DNA of 64,000 nucleotides from JBBQUN01 sp963717115 (GCA_963717115.1 CAVQVO010000017.1:248001-312000), one strand, 5' to 3'. Shown: positions 28,946-37,969, numbered from the stretch's first letter. Notes: generated by a model not told the origin, from the sequence alone. A program made the numbers and translations.

Positions 28946-30298
28946 TCAGGTCCTCGTCCCGATGACCACGTGGAGGTCGAGGCGTTCACCGTTGCGGTCG
29001 ATCGTCACCGCCAGAGTCGCTCCCGGTCCGGCCTCGCGCACGGCGCGAACCAGTTCCGACATCTGATCGACGGCGGCTCCATCGAGTTCCACGACGAGGT
29101 CGCCGGCCAGGATCCCCGAGCGGTCGGCCGGCCCACCGGCCTCGACGTCGGTGATCGCGATGCCCGAGGCGGAGCCTTCGCCGGAGAGCCCGAGCCAGCC
29201 CGAGTGTGCCCATCCGGTCTCGAGGATCGAGGCGGCCGAGGCGCGGAGGGTGGCGATGGGCACGGCATTGGCGAAGTACTCGTCGCATCCGACGACCATG
29301 CCGAGGATGGTGCCCTGGTCGTCGAGCAGCGCGCCCCCGGCTCCGCTCGCAGGCATGACGATGCTCGTTGCCATGGCGTCGAAGACGGGGTGCCCGTCGG
29401 TGGTGGCCACGTCCTGGGCGAGTGCGGCGATCGTGCCGGGGTAGGCGGCCGGTGGTTGGTCGCCGGCGGCCACGACGAGCCACACGGTCGTTCCGGGAGC
29501 GGGGGTCGTTCCGGGAGCGGGGGTCGTTCCGGGAGCGGGGGTCGTTCCGGGAGCGGGGGTCGGTGAGTCGGACGGTACGGCTGCCTCGACCAAGGCAGCT
29601 TGGGTGATGCCGCCGGCAGCCGTCTCGGTGCCGTCGAACGACTCGAGCGGGGTGCCCTCGGATGCGACGAGGACGGCGAGGTCGTAGAACGGGTCGAGCC
29701 CCTGGATCTCGGCGCCGACTCGTCGATCGGGACCGAGCGCGATCTCGATCGCCCCCAGCCCCCGCAGTGCCTGGGCGCTCGTCAGCACGACACCGTCGAC
29801 GAGGATCCCCGTTGCGGCCTGCCGGGTGGTGCCCGCTTCGAAGACCGACACGACGACGCTGGGGTCGGCGTCGAGCCATGCCGGCCGTGGGACGACGTCG
29901 GGCACCGAGGGCTGGGTGGCCTCGGTGGGTGGGGTCTCGGTGGTCGTGGTCGTTTGCGCGCCGGTGTCGCCTGCGGTGTCGGATGGGTCGATGGCCGAGA
30001 TCGACACGGTGGTGGGGATGGTGGCCTGCTGGGCCAGTCCGCCCGGCACCGAGTTCGAGGCTCGCACCGCCGACAGCGCCGCGAGGAGGCCGATCACACC
30101 GAGCGCCGACCCGGCGAGGAGCAGGCGCCCCGGGGGACCGAACCGCTTGGCGATGGATGTCGGTGTTTCGGTGGGCCGGTCCCGTTGGGCCGCGGCGTTG
30201 GCCGAGGCGATCTCGGACGGATGGCGCCATTGCCGGACGGAGGGGTCGGGCGGCGGCCCCAGCGGGGCGTCATCATCGTCTCCGTCTTCGACTGCCAC
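28946..30298 (-). CDS. HtrA-like serine protease homolog with PDZ domain, catalytic residues lost
   Basis: A 450-residue protein. It has an acidic cytoplasmic start, one transmembrane helix (about 72-92, LLLAGSALGVIGLLAALSAVR), a Thr-rich linker, a trypsin-like domain (about 150-350) and a C-terminal PDZ domain (GIAITDVEAGGPADRSGILAGDLVVELDG). The protease triad is degraded. The His motif (usually TNxHV) reads TSAQAL with Gln in place of His, the Asp is kept in DPFYDLAVLVA, and the Ser motif (usually GNSGGAL) reads SGAGGAL with Ala in place of Ser. A run of TPAPGT units sits inside the protease domain. It is probably a regulatory or scaffold pseudoprotease outside the membrane. GTG 30298 has TACTGT 8 nt upstream. 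Confidence 0.85.
   Translation of the reverse strand: MAVEDGDDDDAPLGPPPDPSVRQWRHPSEIASANAAAQRDRPTETPTSIAKRFGPPGRLLLAGSALGVIGLLAALSAVRASNSVPGGLAQQATIPTTVSISAIDPSDTAGDTGAQTTTTTETPPTEATQPSVPDVVPRPAWLDADPSVVVSVFEAGTTRQAATGILVDGVVLTSAQALRGLGAIEIALGPDRRVGAEIQGLDPFYDLAVLVASEGTPLESFDGTETAAGGITQAALVEAAVPSDSPTPAPGTTPAPGTTPAPGTTPAPGTTVWLVVAAGDQPPAAYPGTIAALAQDVATTDGHPVFDAMATSIVMPASGAGGALLDDQGTILGMVVGCDEYFANAVPIATLRASAASILETGWAHSGWLGLSGEGSASGIAITDVEAGGPADRSGILAGDLVVELDGAAVDQMSELVRAVREAGPGATLAVTIDRNGERLDLHVVIGTRT
29487..29558. repeat. Four exact 18-bp tandem repeats inside the HtrA-like gene
   Basis: The unit GTCGTTCCGGGAGCGGGG is repeated four times and encodes TPAPGT units on the minus strand. Copy-number change would keep the reading frame. 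Confidence 0.85.
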
Positions 30299-30306
30299 GG
30301 CTCCAG

Positions 30307-30312
30307 ACAGTA
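30307..30312 (-). promoter_or_regulatory. Putative -10 element of a leaderless promoter (HtrA-like gene)
   Basis: Minus-strand TACTGT ends 8 nt before GTG 30298. Confidence 0.35.
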
Positions 30313-30382
30313 CAAGTGGGAACGAACGGAACTTCCGCGCCCCGTGAGATTGCTGCCTCAGGTGCCTTACGATGGGGGTGCT

Positions 30383-30910
30383 GTGACTGTACCCACCCCC
30401 CTCGCTCCACCTGTGTCCGGCGACACATGGGTCGGTCTGTCCGATTCGACCCTGCCCGTCGAACAGGCGTCGGCCTGGGTCGTGCGTCCCGATTGTGGGG
30501 CCGTGGTCGTGTTCAGCGGGACGGCCCGAGATCATTCCGATGGGCGCAGCGAGGTCGATCGGCTCGAGTACGAGGCCTACGAGGAGCAGGTGGTCATCCG
30601 TCTCGACGCGATCGCCGAACGCGCTCGGAAGACCTGGCCCGACCTGGGTCGGATCGTCCTGATCCATCGGATCGGTCTGGTCCCGATCACCGAGTCGGCG
30701 GTCGTGGTGGCCGTGTCGGCGCCCCATCGTGACGCGGCGTTCGAGGCGGCGCGATTCGGGATCGACACGATCAAGGCCACCGTGCCGATCTGGAAGAAGG
30801 AGCGGTGGGCCGATGGCGAGAGCTGGGGGCTCGAGGCCCAGCACCTGGTCGAGGTCGATGACCTCGGCGGGTCCGAGGGCTCGGCCGCCACGGCGGGAGA
30901 CCGTCGGTGA
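30383..30910 (+). CDS. moaE: Molybdopterin synthase catalytic subunit MoaE
   Basis: A 175-residue protein. After a short extension it follows MoaE: CGAVVVFSGTARDHS, LEYEAYEEQVVIRLDAIAERA, IHRIGLVPITESAVVVAVSAPHRDAAFEA and the catalytic Lys region KATVPIWKKERWADGESW. MoaE receives sulfur from MoaD thiocarboxylate and inserts it into precursor Z to make molybdopterin. No other moa genes are nearby. Its stop overlaps the GTG start of mreB (GTGA), an unusual coupling. The GTG at 30383 follows TACGAT at a 9-nt gap. Confidence 0.9.
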   Translation: MTVPTPLAPPVSGDTWVGLSDSTLPVEQASAWVVRPDCGAVVVFSGTARDHSDGRSEVDRLEYEAYEEQVVIRLDAIAERARKTWPDLGRIVLIHRIGLVPITESAVVVAVSAPHRDAAFEAARFGIDTIKATVPIWKKERWADGESWGLEAQHLVEVDDLGGSEGSAATAGDRR

Positions 30911-31920
30911 GTCGCGACCTCGCCATCGACCTCGGAACGGCCAACACCCTCGTCTACGCCCGAGGCGAGGGCATCGTGCTCAACGAGCCCTCGGTCATCG
31001 CGCTCAACACCAAGAGCGGCGACGTCCTGGCCATCGGCCGCGACGCCTGGCGGATGATCGGCCGAACGCCCAGCCACATCGTGGCGGTCCGGCCTCTGCG
31101 CAAGGGTGCGATCACCGATTTCGAGATCACCGAACGGATGATCCGGCTGGTGTTGCACCGGGCCGGGGTGAGCCGGTTCAACCGTCCCCGGGTCATCATC
31201 TGCGTCCCGTCGGCCATCACGGCCGTCGAGCAACGAGCCGTCCGTGAGGCGGCGCGGCGGGCCGGTGCCGCCGAGGCGCACCTGCTCGAACAACCCATGG
31301 CCGCCGCGATCGGTGCCGGATTGCCGATCGAGCAGCCGGTCGGGTCGATGGTGGTCGACATCGGCGGAGGAACCACCGAAACGGCGCTCATCTCGCTGGG
31401 TGGCGTGGTCGCCCTCGAAGCGGTGCGCGTGGGCAGTTTCGACATCGACAACGCGATCCAGAGTTTCGTGCGTCGAGAGCACGGCATCGCCGTCGGAGAG
31501 CAGACCGCCGAGCAGATCAAGTTGGCCGTCGGGTCGGCCTGGCCGACCGAGGCCGACGAGTGGGGAGCGGAGGTGCGGGGCCGCGAACTCATGAGCGGTC
31601 TGCCTCGCACGGTCACGCTCACGGCCGAAGAGGTCCGGGCCGCCATCGAGGAGCCGGTCTCGGCCATGGTCGACTCGGTCGTGTCGTGCCTGGGCTCGGC
31701 TCCGCCCGAACTGGCGCAGGATCTGATCGTCCGGGGGATCCACCTCGTCGGCGGCGGCGGGATGCTCCGGGGAATGGACACGCGGATCGGCAATGCGGCC
31801 AAGGTCGAGGTCAACCTCGTGAAGCAGCCGCTCGAGTCGGTCGTGCTCGGAGCCGGCCGGTGCATCGAGGCCTTCAACGAGGTCGGCGACATGTTCATGA
31901 CGAGCCGCACCCGACGCTGA
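30907..31920 (+). CDS. mreB: Rod-shape-determining actin homolog MreB
   Basis: A 337-residue bacterial actin. Phosphate-1 is AIDLGTANTLVY, the connecting region has VRPLRKGAITDFEITERMI and CVPSAITAVEQRAVREAA, phosphate-2 is VVDIGGGTTETALISLGG, and the adenosine motif is IHLVGGGGMLRGMD. Length and motifs match MreB/Mbl throughout. No mreC, mreD, rodA or pbp2 is adjacent. It would polymerise under the membrane to direct cell-wall synthesis and elongation. It shares a 4-bp overlap with moaE, so both may lie on one mRNA. Confidence 0.93.
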   Translation: MSRDLAIDLGTANTLVYARGEGIVLNEPSVIALNTKSGDVLAIGRDAWRMIGRTPSHIVAVRPLRKGAITDFEITERMIRLVLHRAGVSRFNRPRVIICVPSAITAVEQRAVREAARRAGAAEAHLLEQPMAAAIGAGLPIEQPVGSMVVDIGGGTTETALISLGGVVALEAVRVGSFDIDNAIQSFVRREHGIAVGEQTAEQIKLAVGSAWPTEADEWGAEVRGRELMSGLPRTVTLTAEEVRAAIEEPVSAMVDSVVSCLGSAPPELAQDLIVRGIHLVGGGGMLRGMDTRIGNAAKVEVNLVKQPLESVVLGAGRCIEAFNEVGDMFMTSRTRR

Positions 31921-31966
31921 CACCCGATCGGCGCCGAGCAGACGGGTGCCCGGTCGGCTCGGGCAC

Positions 31967-31972
31967 TAGCGT
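31967..31972 (+). promoter_or_regulatory. Putative -10 element of a leaderless promoter (enoyl-CoA hydratase gene)
   Basis: TAGCGT ends 7 nt before ATG 31980; no Shine-Dalgarno sequence. Confidence 0.45.
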
Positions 31973-31979
31973 CGGCGCC

Positions 31980-32777
31980 ATGGAACGCGAAACCACTCTC
32001 ACCAACGTCGTCGTTTCGATGTCCGAGACCAAGACCGGTGACGTCGCCACGATCACGATGAACCGACCCGAGCGGCGCAATGCGCTGTCTCTCGACCACA
32101 TGCACGACCTGATGACCGCCTTCGGGATGGTGGCCGACACCGACGCAGTCGGGGTCGTCGTCGCCGGCAGTGGCCCGGCATTCAGCGCCGGGCACGACTT
32201 CGCCGACATGGTCGGTGCCGACTACGGCGCCACCCGGGCGCTGCTGTCGACCTGCGCCGACCTGATGTTGATGATCCAGGACGTCCCGCAGGTGGTGCTG
32301 GCCCGGGTGCACGGCATCGCCACTGCGGCGGGATGCCAGCTGGTGGCCTCGGCCGACCTGGCGATCGCCGCCGACACCGCGACCTTCGCGGCGCCGGGCG
32401 GCAAGGGCGGCTGGTTCTGCCACACGCCAATGGTCGGGATCAGCCGCACCATCGGGCGCAAACGGGCCATGGAGCTCTCGCTCACCGGCGACGCCATCGA
32501 CGCCGAGACGGCGCTCGAGTGGGGACTGCTGAACCAGGTCGTCGCGGCCGACCAGCTCGATGACGCCGTCGCCACCCTGATGCACCGGGCCACCCGCGGG
32601 AGCCGGGCATCGAAGGCCATCGGCAAGCAGACGCTGTACCGGCACCTCGACCTCAACCTGCCCGAGGCCTACCGCCACGCCGTCGAGGTGATGGCCGCCA
32701 CCAGCCAGACCCACGACGCCCAGGAGGGCATGGCCAGCTTCGTCGAGAAGCGACCGGCGGTCTGGGACCATCGCTGA
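31980..32777 (+). CDS. Enoyl-CoA hydratase/isomerase family protein
   Basis: A 265-residue crotonase-fold protein. The first oxyanion-hole segment is SGPAFSAGHDFADM, and the second is HGIATAAGCQLVASADLAIAA. The segment ATFAAPGGKGGWFCHTPMVGISR resembles the ECHDC3-like branch. The usual catalytic Glu of bacterial hydratases is not evident, so the activity could be hydration, isomerisation or hydrolysis of an acyl-CoA. It has its own leaderless-type promoter and is not clearly in an operon. Confidence 0.85.
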   Translation: MERETTLTNVVVSMSETKTGDVATITMNRPERRNALSLDHMHDLMTAFGMVADTDAVGVVVAGSGPAFSAGHDFADMVGADYGATRALLSTCADLMLMIQDVPQVVLARVHGIATAAGCQLVASADLAIAADTATFAAPGGKGGWFCHTPMVGISRTIGRKRAMELSLTGDAIDAETALEWGLLNQVVAADQLDDAVATLMHRATRGSRASKAIGKQTLYRHLDLNLPEAYRHAVEVMAATSQTHDAQEGMASFVEKRPAVWDHR

Positions 32778-32786
32778 GCGACCGAC

Positions 32787-33446
32787 TCAGATCGGGTCGG
32801 GATCGTCCGAATCTGCATCGTCGGTGTCGTCTCGAGGAGGCTCCAGGAGGTCCTCGGCGGCCTGACGGACCTGCCAATCGCGGTCGCCGAGCGCCCGTTC
32901 GAGAGCCGCATCGATGTCGGCTCCTTCGAACGGGGCCAGGGCGATCACGGCGCGGCGGCGCACGGTCGCCTTGTCTTCGAGTGCGGCCAGGATGGTCTCG
33001 CGGCCCTGGTGCAGCGCCCCGAGGGCCGCGATGGCGGACTCCCGGCACAGGGCGTCGTCGTGGTTGCGGGCCTGATGCTCGAGCGCGGCCACGGTGGAGT
33101 CGTCGATGTCACCGATCTCGCCCAACACGAACGCCGCCAGCTCGGCCTGGCGGTCGTCGCCCTGGAGGAGCCGAACCACCTCTGGTGCCAGGCCGGCACC
33201 GTCGGTTCGGCGGGCCGTGAGCTCCAGCGCCCGCCGGCGCACCGACCCGTCGGAATCGGCCAAGGCCCGTCGGAGGCCGTCGAGGTCGAGCCTGGCCAGA
33301 CGATCGAGGGCGCCGAGGGCGGCGACGCGCACCTCGGGATCGGCGTCGTCGATGGCTGCGTCGACGATCTCGGTTTCGCCCCGATGACCTGCGATGACGA
33401 CGCGTTCGGGATCAATCATTCCGAGGGGAGGGTGGTGATCGGCCAC
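32787..33446 (-). CDS. HEAT-repeat protein
   Basis: A 219-residue soluble protein built from about six 30-residue helical hairpins with the HEAT pattern (for example DADPEVRVAALGALDRLARLD, SDGSVRRRALELTARR, DDALCRESAIAALGAL, DKATVRRRAVIALAPF, RDWQVRQAAEDLLE). The tail is acidic. Such repeats bind protein partners or act as phycobilin-lyase-like scaffolds; no partner is indicated here. The start is ambiguous: GTG 33446 or ATG 33419. TAGCAT lies 10 nt before the GTG. Confidence 0.8.
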   Translation of the reverse strand: MADHHPPLGMIDPERVVIAGHRGETEIVDAAIDDADPEVRVAALGALDRLARLDLDGLRRALADSDGSVRRRALELTARRTDGAGLAPEVVRLLQGDDRQAELAAFVLGEIGDIDDSTVAALEHQARNHDDALCRESAIAALGALHQGRETILAALEDKATVRRRAVIALAPFEGADIDAALERALGDRDWQVRQAAEDLLEPPRDDTDDADSDDPDPI

Positions 33447-33539
33447 GCGATCTGGAATGCTAGTGCGGTCAACTCAACCGAGGTGGCGAAGCCTGCACTA
33501 GCCCGCATGATTCTGGGCAGGACGAAGGAGTACTGAAGT

Positions 33540-33944
33540 ATGTCTCACATGGTCATCTATCGAGGGACCGACGGCAAACCCGCCTACCACGAAGTCGAAG
33601 AGATCCACGACGCCGTTGCGTTCGTCGAGCAGTTGCGCAACGAGCAGGGTGTGGAGCACGCGACCATCCATCGCATGGAGCAGGTCACGTTCGAGTACCG
33701 CCCCTACTTCCGCGTCGAACTGCGTGGCGCCAACGAGCTGAACTCGGGTTCGACGCCGGCTGCGGTCGCTGCGCCCCCCGTCGCCCCCGCTCCTGCGGTC
33801 GTGGCCGCTCCTCCCGCGGCCGAACCGGTGGTGTCGACCCCCGAGGTGATCGACACCACGCCGCCCGCAGCCCCCTCCTCGGAGTCGGTCGACGCCGGCG
33901 AAGCCGACGGTGTCGGAGCCCGCCGGGGTCTGTTCGGACGCTGA
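33540..33944 (+). CDS. Hypothetical protein with alanine/proline-rich tail
   Basis: A 134-residue protein that I do not recognise. Residues 1-70 form a small alpha/beta domain (MVIYRGTDGKPAYHEVEEIHDAV, then FEYRPYFRVEL). Residues 75-134 are Ala/Pro-rich and end in GARRGLFGR. The GACGAAGGAG ribosome site before ATG 33540 supports the start. The 94-bp gap to the divergent HEAT gene contains an inverted repeat GCTAGTGC/GCACTAGC (33459-33466 and 33495-33502). Confidence 0.7.
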   Translation: MSHMVIYRGTDGKPAYHEVEEIHDAVAFVEQLRNEQGVEHATIHRMEQVTFEYRPYFRVELRGANELNSGSTPAAVAAPPVAPAPAVVAAPPAAEPVVSTPEVIDTTPPAAPSSESVDAGEADGVGARRGLFGR

Positions 33945-34022
33945 TCGTGCGGCGTCGACATCCGACGCCGCACCAACATCACAGCACGTGACCTGTGGGG
34001 TGACGACCGGGCGGGCCGGTCT

Positions 34023-34241
34023 TCACCCCGCAGCGCGTTCGAGCAGCAGCAGGGTCAGCAGGAACCCGATGCCGATGGCAAACGCCAGCGTGATGCCGAT
34101 GATCACCACGAGCGAACCTAAGCTGACCAGTGCCGTGAACCGTCGCCACAGGGGCGTGCGGACACGATTGGTGGCAGAGGTCGGCGCCGTTGGCGTCGAC
34201 GATGGTGAGGTCGAGTTGGTTGCCGGTGCAATTTCGTTCAT
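34023..34241 (-). CDS. Small single-pass membrane protein
   Basis: About 72 residues from ATG 34241 (two further in-frame ATGs lie at 34256 and 34268). A Ser/Thr-rich N-terminal half is followed by a basic turn (NRVRTPLWRR) and one long hydrophobic segment ending FLLTLLLLERAAG. GGGAAC precedes the chosen start. The charge pattern favours a cytoplasmic N terminus. No family is recognised. It is the only candidate in the gap between 33944 and the Lon-like gene. Confidence 0.45.
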   Translation of the reverse strand: MNEIAPATNSTSPSSTPTAPTSATNRVRTPLWRRFTALVSLGSLVVIIGITLAFAIGIGFLLTLLLLERAAG

Positions 34242-34419
34242 GGTGTTCCCGTCCATGATGCAGACCATCCGGGCTGTGACCCGTCGGGTGGAGTCGTCGC
34301 TGCCGTGTCTCGACCCGGGGCCACCGTTCCATCCGACCGCACCGTTCTACCCGACGACACTGCTGAATCCTGCCATGGCGCCGATGGAGCAGTCGTGAAC
34401 GACGACCTTCCCCCGAGCG

Positions 34420-35649
34420 GTGCCCGTGACTCGCTCCGCTCCGGTGCATGACTCGCTCCGCTCCGGTGCCGATGACTCGCTCCGCTCCGGTGCCGATGAC
34501 TCGCTCCGCTCCGGTGCCGATGACTCGCTCCGCTCCGGTGCCGATGACTCGCTCCGCTCCGGTGCCGATGACTCGCTCCGCTCGTTGCGCCGTCGGTCGC
34601 TCCAGGCCGTCGCCGTCAGCTTCGTCTTCCTACTCGGGATCATCTCGGCCATCGGCTTCGTCGTGCGTCCCGACTACGTGGCGATCGTCCCCGGGTCGGC
34701 CCGCGACACCGAACCGCTCGTGATGGTCGAGGGCACGCCCTTCTACCCGAGCGACGGTGAACTCCTCTACACCACGATTCGGCTCCGCCAGGACATGGAC
34801 CTGTGGAGCTACCTCTGGACCAAGTGGCGGGGCGACAGCGAGATCATCCCCAGCGAGACCTACTTCGGAACCCAGACGCCCGACGAGAGCCGCCAGGCCA
34901 ACCTCGAACGCATGACCGACTCCAAGGACGTCGCCGTGGCGGTCGCGCTGGACCACCTCGGCTACGAAACCATCACCGATGCCGGGGTCGTGGTGGCAAA
35001 CGTCGTCGAAGGCAGCCCGGCCGACGGTCGGCTCCAGCGTGGCGACGTGTTCGACGCCATCGATGGTGAGCCGGTCACGAGCGACGTGCAACTGCTCGAT
35101 CTGTTGGGCGACTACGCCCCGGGCGATGCCGTCGAGTTCGACGTCACCCGTGGGGTCGACGGCTCCCGTGAGATCGTCCGGATCACCCTGGCCGAGAACC
35201 CCGAACGGCCCGGCGTCGGTTTCATCGGGATCGGCCCGGTCACCCTGGCCGACCTCCTCGATCCCCCGTTCGACGTCGACATCGACAGTGGCTCGGTTGG
35301 TGGCCCGTCGGCCGGTCTGGCGTTCACGCTCGCCATCCTCGACGCCCTCACGCCCGGCGAATTGTCGGGCGGAGCCAAGATCGCCGTCACCGGGACGATG
35401 GGCATCGACGGTCGCGTCGGCGCGATCGGAGGAATCGAGCAGAAGGCCGTCGCCGTCCGCAAGTCGGGGGCTTCCATCTTCTTGGTGCCGAGCGCCCAGA
35501 CCGAGGAGCAACTCGCGGTCGTTCGGGAACGGGTCGGCGACGACGTCGAGGTGCTCGCCGTCGCCGATCTCGACGGCGCGCTCGACGCCCTGCGTTCCAT
35601 CGGTGGCGACGTCGATGCCATCGAGGAGTTCGCGATGGCGCAGGGCTAG
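34420..35649 (+). CDS. YlbL-like membrane protease with PDZ and Lon (S16) domains
   Basis: A 409-residue reading frame from GTG 34420. An N-terminal repeat tract (DDSLRSGA units) leads into one membrane helix (AVAVSFVFLLGIISAIGFVV), a PDZ domain (GVVVANVVEGSPADGRLQRGDVFDAIDGE) and a C-terminal Lon proteolytic domain. The catalytic Ser is in GGPSAGLAF and the catalytic Lys in GGIEQKAVAV, so the Ser/Lys dyad is intact. The likely original start is GTG 34395 (VNDDLPPSGARDSLRSGA), but the first repeat copy lacks two bases and this puts that start out of frame. A role in processing secreted or membrane proteins is expected. Confidence 0.87.
   Translation: MPVTRSAPVHDSLRSGADDSLRSGADDSLRSGADDSLRSGADDSLRSGADDSLRSLRRRSLQAVAVSFVFLLGIISAIGFVVRPDYVAIVPGSARDTEPLVMVEGTPFYPSDGELLYTTIRLRQDMDLWSYLWTKWRGDSEIIPSETYFGTQTPDESRQANLERMTDSKDVAVAVALDHLGYETITDAGVVVANVVEGSPADGRLQRGDVFDAIDGEPVTSDVQLLDLLGDYAPGDAVEFDVTRGVDGSREIVRITLAENPERPGVGFIGIGPVTLADLLDPPFDVDIDSGSVGGPSAGLAFTLAILDALTPGELSGGAKIAVTGTMGIDGRVGAIGGIEQKAVAVRKSGASIFLVPSAQTEEQLAVVRERVGDDVEVLAVADLDGALDALRSIGGDVDAIEEFAMAQG
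34428..34590. repeat. 24-bp tandem repeat in the N-terminal coding region of the Lon-like gene
   Basis: The unit GACTCGCTCCGCTCCGGTGC plus CGAT is present as one 22-bp copy (34428-34449), five perfect 24-bp copies (34450-34569) and a final partial copy. The short first copy lacks CG and shifts the frame. Confidence 0.9.
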
Positions 35650-35740
35650 CGGGTTTCGCGCCGCTCCATCCGGTGCATCGTCGTTGGCGCCGAGCAACGC
35701 AAAATCGGATCCGTGGCTTCGGAGGGCGGCCGCGGGGATC

Positions 35741-35746
35741 TAGCAT
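35741..35746 (+). promoter_or_regulatory. Putative -10 element of a leaderless promoter (DivIVA-like gene)
   Basis: TAGCAT ends 6 nt before ATG 35753; no Shine-Dalgarno sequence. Confidence 0.45.
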
Positions 35747-35752
35747 CAGCCC

Positions 35753-37914
35753 ATGGCCAATGACCGCGACCAGGAGCTGGACTCGACCACGATCGCCGGT
35801 CGCGAGTTCTCGTCGTCGTTTCGTGGCTACGACCCCGACGAGGTCCGACGATTCCTGCGTGAACTGTCCGAGGAACTCCGGACGGCCTCGGCCCTCCGGC
35901 CCGCCCTCGATCGGAGCACCGCCCGTCTCGGCGAACTCCAGTCGGCCCACGATGGCCTGGAAGGCCGGATCGTCGAACTCGAATCCGAACTCGCCCGCCG
36001 GGCCACCCTGATCGAGTCGCTCACCCGTCGCGCCGAGCGAGCCGAGGCGTTGTCCGATCCGAGCGCCTGGGACGACACCCAGATCGACGCCCTGGTCGGA
36101 GCAGAGACCGCGCACGTGCTCGAGGCGGCCCGAACGGCCGCCGCCACGATCCGGTCACGGGCCGAAGCCGACGCAGCGGCCCGCCTGGCCGCCGCCGAGG
36201 AGCGGCAACGCACGACCGAGGCCGAGATCGCCGAGCGCCGGCAGACCACCCTCGACGAGCTGTCCGCCCTGCGGGCGGCGGCCGAGACGGCAGCAGCCGA
36301 ACTCAAGGCCTCGAGCGAGGAAGCCGCGGCCGCGCTCGACGCCACGACCCGGGCCGACGCCGACGACCGGGTCGCCAAGGCCGAGCGGATCGCCGCCGAA
36401 CTCAAACGGTCCACCACGAAAGCCGCTTCGGATCTCCGGGCGCAGAGCGAGCGGGCGGCGGCCGAACGCAAGTCATCGAGCGAGGCCGAGGCGCTTGCGG
36501 GTCACGACCGAGGCCGCCGAGTCCGCAGCTGCGGTTCGCCAGGCCGCCGACGCCGAGGCCAAGCGGGTCACCGCCGAGGCCACCGAGGTGGCGAGCGCGA
36601 TGCGCTCCGAGGCCGAAGCCGACCTCCTCGCTGCCCGCGAACGGGCACGAGAAGAAACGCAGCAGATGCTCTCCGAGGCCAATGCGGCACGGGCCAAAGT
36701 GCTCGCCGATCTCGTCAAACGGCGCCGGGCGGGCCGGACCCAGCTCGACCAGATCAAGGCCGCACGAGACCGGATGGCTCGCTCGCTCGCCCTCGTGCAA
36801 CGCGATCTCGAAGAGGCCATCGACGAACTGGCCAACTCCATCCCCGAAGCGAAGGCCGCCATGGAACGGGTTGGCCGAACCGCCGACGAGCGGGGCGACG
36901 ACCTGTCGGTCGAACAGTTGGCCGCCGAACTCGACCGCGATCGGCCGGGTCGCAACGCCTACGACGATGCGGCGGCCATCGGCGGCTCGAGTACCGCATC
37001 GCCGCGGTCCGATGGCGGTTCCGGGCCGCCGTCGGGCGCCGACGGCCGACCGACGTCGGCACCGCCGGTTCGGGTCGCCGATCGCGCCCGACCGGTCGCC
37101 GGTCGCTCCGGTCCCGACCCGGAAGGGTTCGGTCGTCGAACGGGCACTGACCGGCGACGGAGCCGGGATGTCGACCGGCCAGGAGAAGATGGGTGTGCTG
37201 TTCGCCCACGGGCCAACCGAGGACGAGCAGGGCGACGAGATCGAACACATCGCCGGTGAACTCGACGAGGCCGTCGACCTCCCACCCATGATCGCCGAGC
37301 GCGATCGGGCGCTCGCCCGGTTCGGCCCCAACCTCCGCCGGCAGCTCAAGCGGGCGCTGGCCGACGACCAGAGCGACATCCTCGACCGGGTCCGGCGGGC
37401 TCGGAAGACGGTGACCCTCGACGACCTGCCCCCGGTCGAACGACAGGTCCTCACCTTCCTCGATGCCATTGCCGACAGCGTCATCGGCGCGGCAGCGGCG
37501 GGTGCGGAGGCGGCCGGCGGATCATCCGACGACGAACGGGTGGCCCCGGTCGTCGATCGGTTGGCCCGGGCGATCGCAACGCCGTTGCGGGCCCGCATCG
37601 AGCGCGCGATTCGTGAAGCCGGAGGCGACAAAGACGACGTTCTCGACCCGATCCGGGCCAACTACCGAGACGCCCGGACCGCCGAGATCCCGCAGTTGGC
37701 CGACGCCGCCCTGATCGAGGCGTTCGCCATCGGCGCCTACGAGGCACTGCCCGACGGGACGGCGGTCAGCTGGTTGGTCGACCCTCGGCACGATCCCGGT
37801 CCCGACTGCGAGGCCAACGCCGCAGCCGGGTCACGGACCAAGCCCGCTGCGTTCCCGGGTGGACAGCGACGACCCGATGCGGGTTGCCACTGTCTCGTCG
37901 TCGTCGTTTCCTAG
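35753..37914 (+). pseudogene. DivIVA-like coiled-coil protein with MuF-like C-terminal motif, two +1 frameshifts
   Basis: The N terminus IAGREFSSSFRGYDPDEVRRFLREL is the DivIVA membrane-curvature domain. It is followed by about 250 residues of Ala/Glu/Arg-rich coiled coil, then a separate helical domain (DPIRANYRDARTAEI). The end is a Cys/His motif, DPGPDCEANAAAG then GCHC, resembling the CxxC...HpnCrC tail of SPP1 gp7/Mu F head-morphogenesis domains. Two frame changes break it: an extra T near 36493 (GCGCTTGCGG) and another somewhere in 37050-37140. The total length equals a multiple of three plus two, as expected for two inserted bases, and would give about 719 residues. It may be intact in the organism. 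Confidence 0.72.
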
Positions 37915-37969
37915 CGCTGCCGCTGCGGCGATCGGTTCGCCCCGATCGCCCCGCCGAGAGGTTCTCCGG

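Noticed and set aside
30299..30844. Longer N-terminal extension of the HtrA-like gene
   Set aside because: The extension overlaps moaE in antisense and has no coding features; GTG 30298 has a promoter-like hexamer and starts a normal acidic cytoplasmic region.
34428..34590. Possible CRISPR array
   Set aside because: Units are directly adjacent with no spacers and are in frame with a protease gene. The arrays at 7554 and 14101 fail for the same reason.
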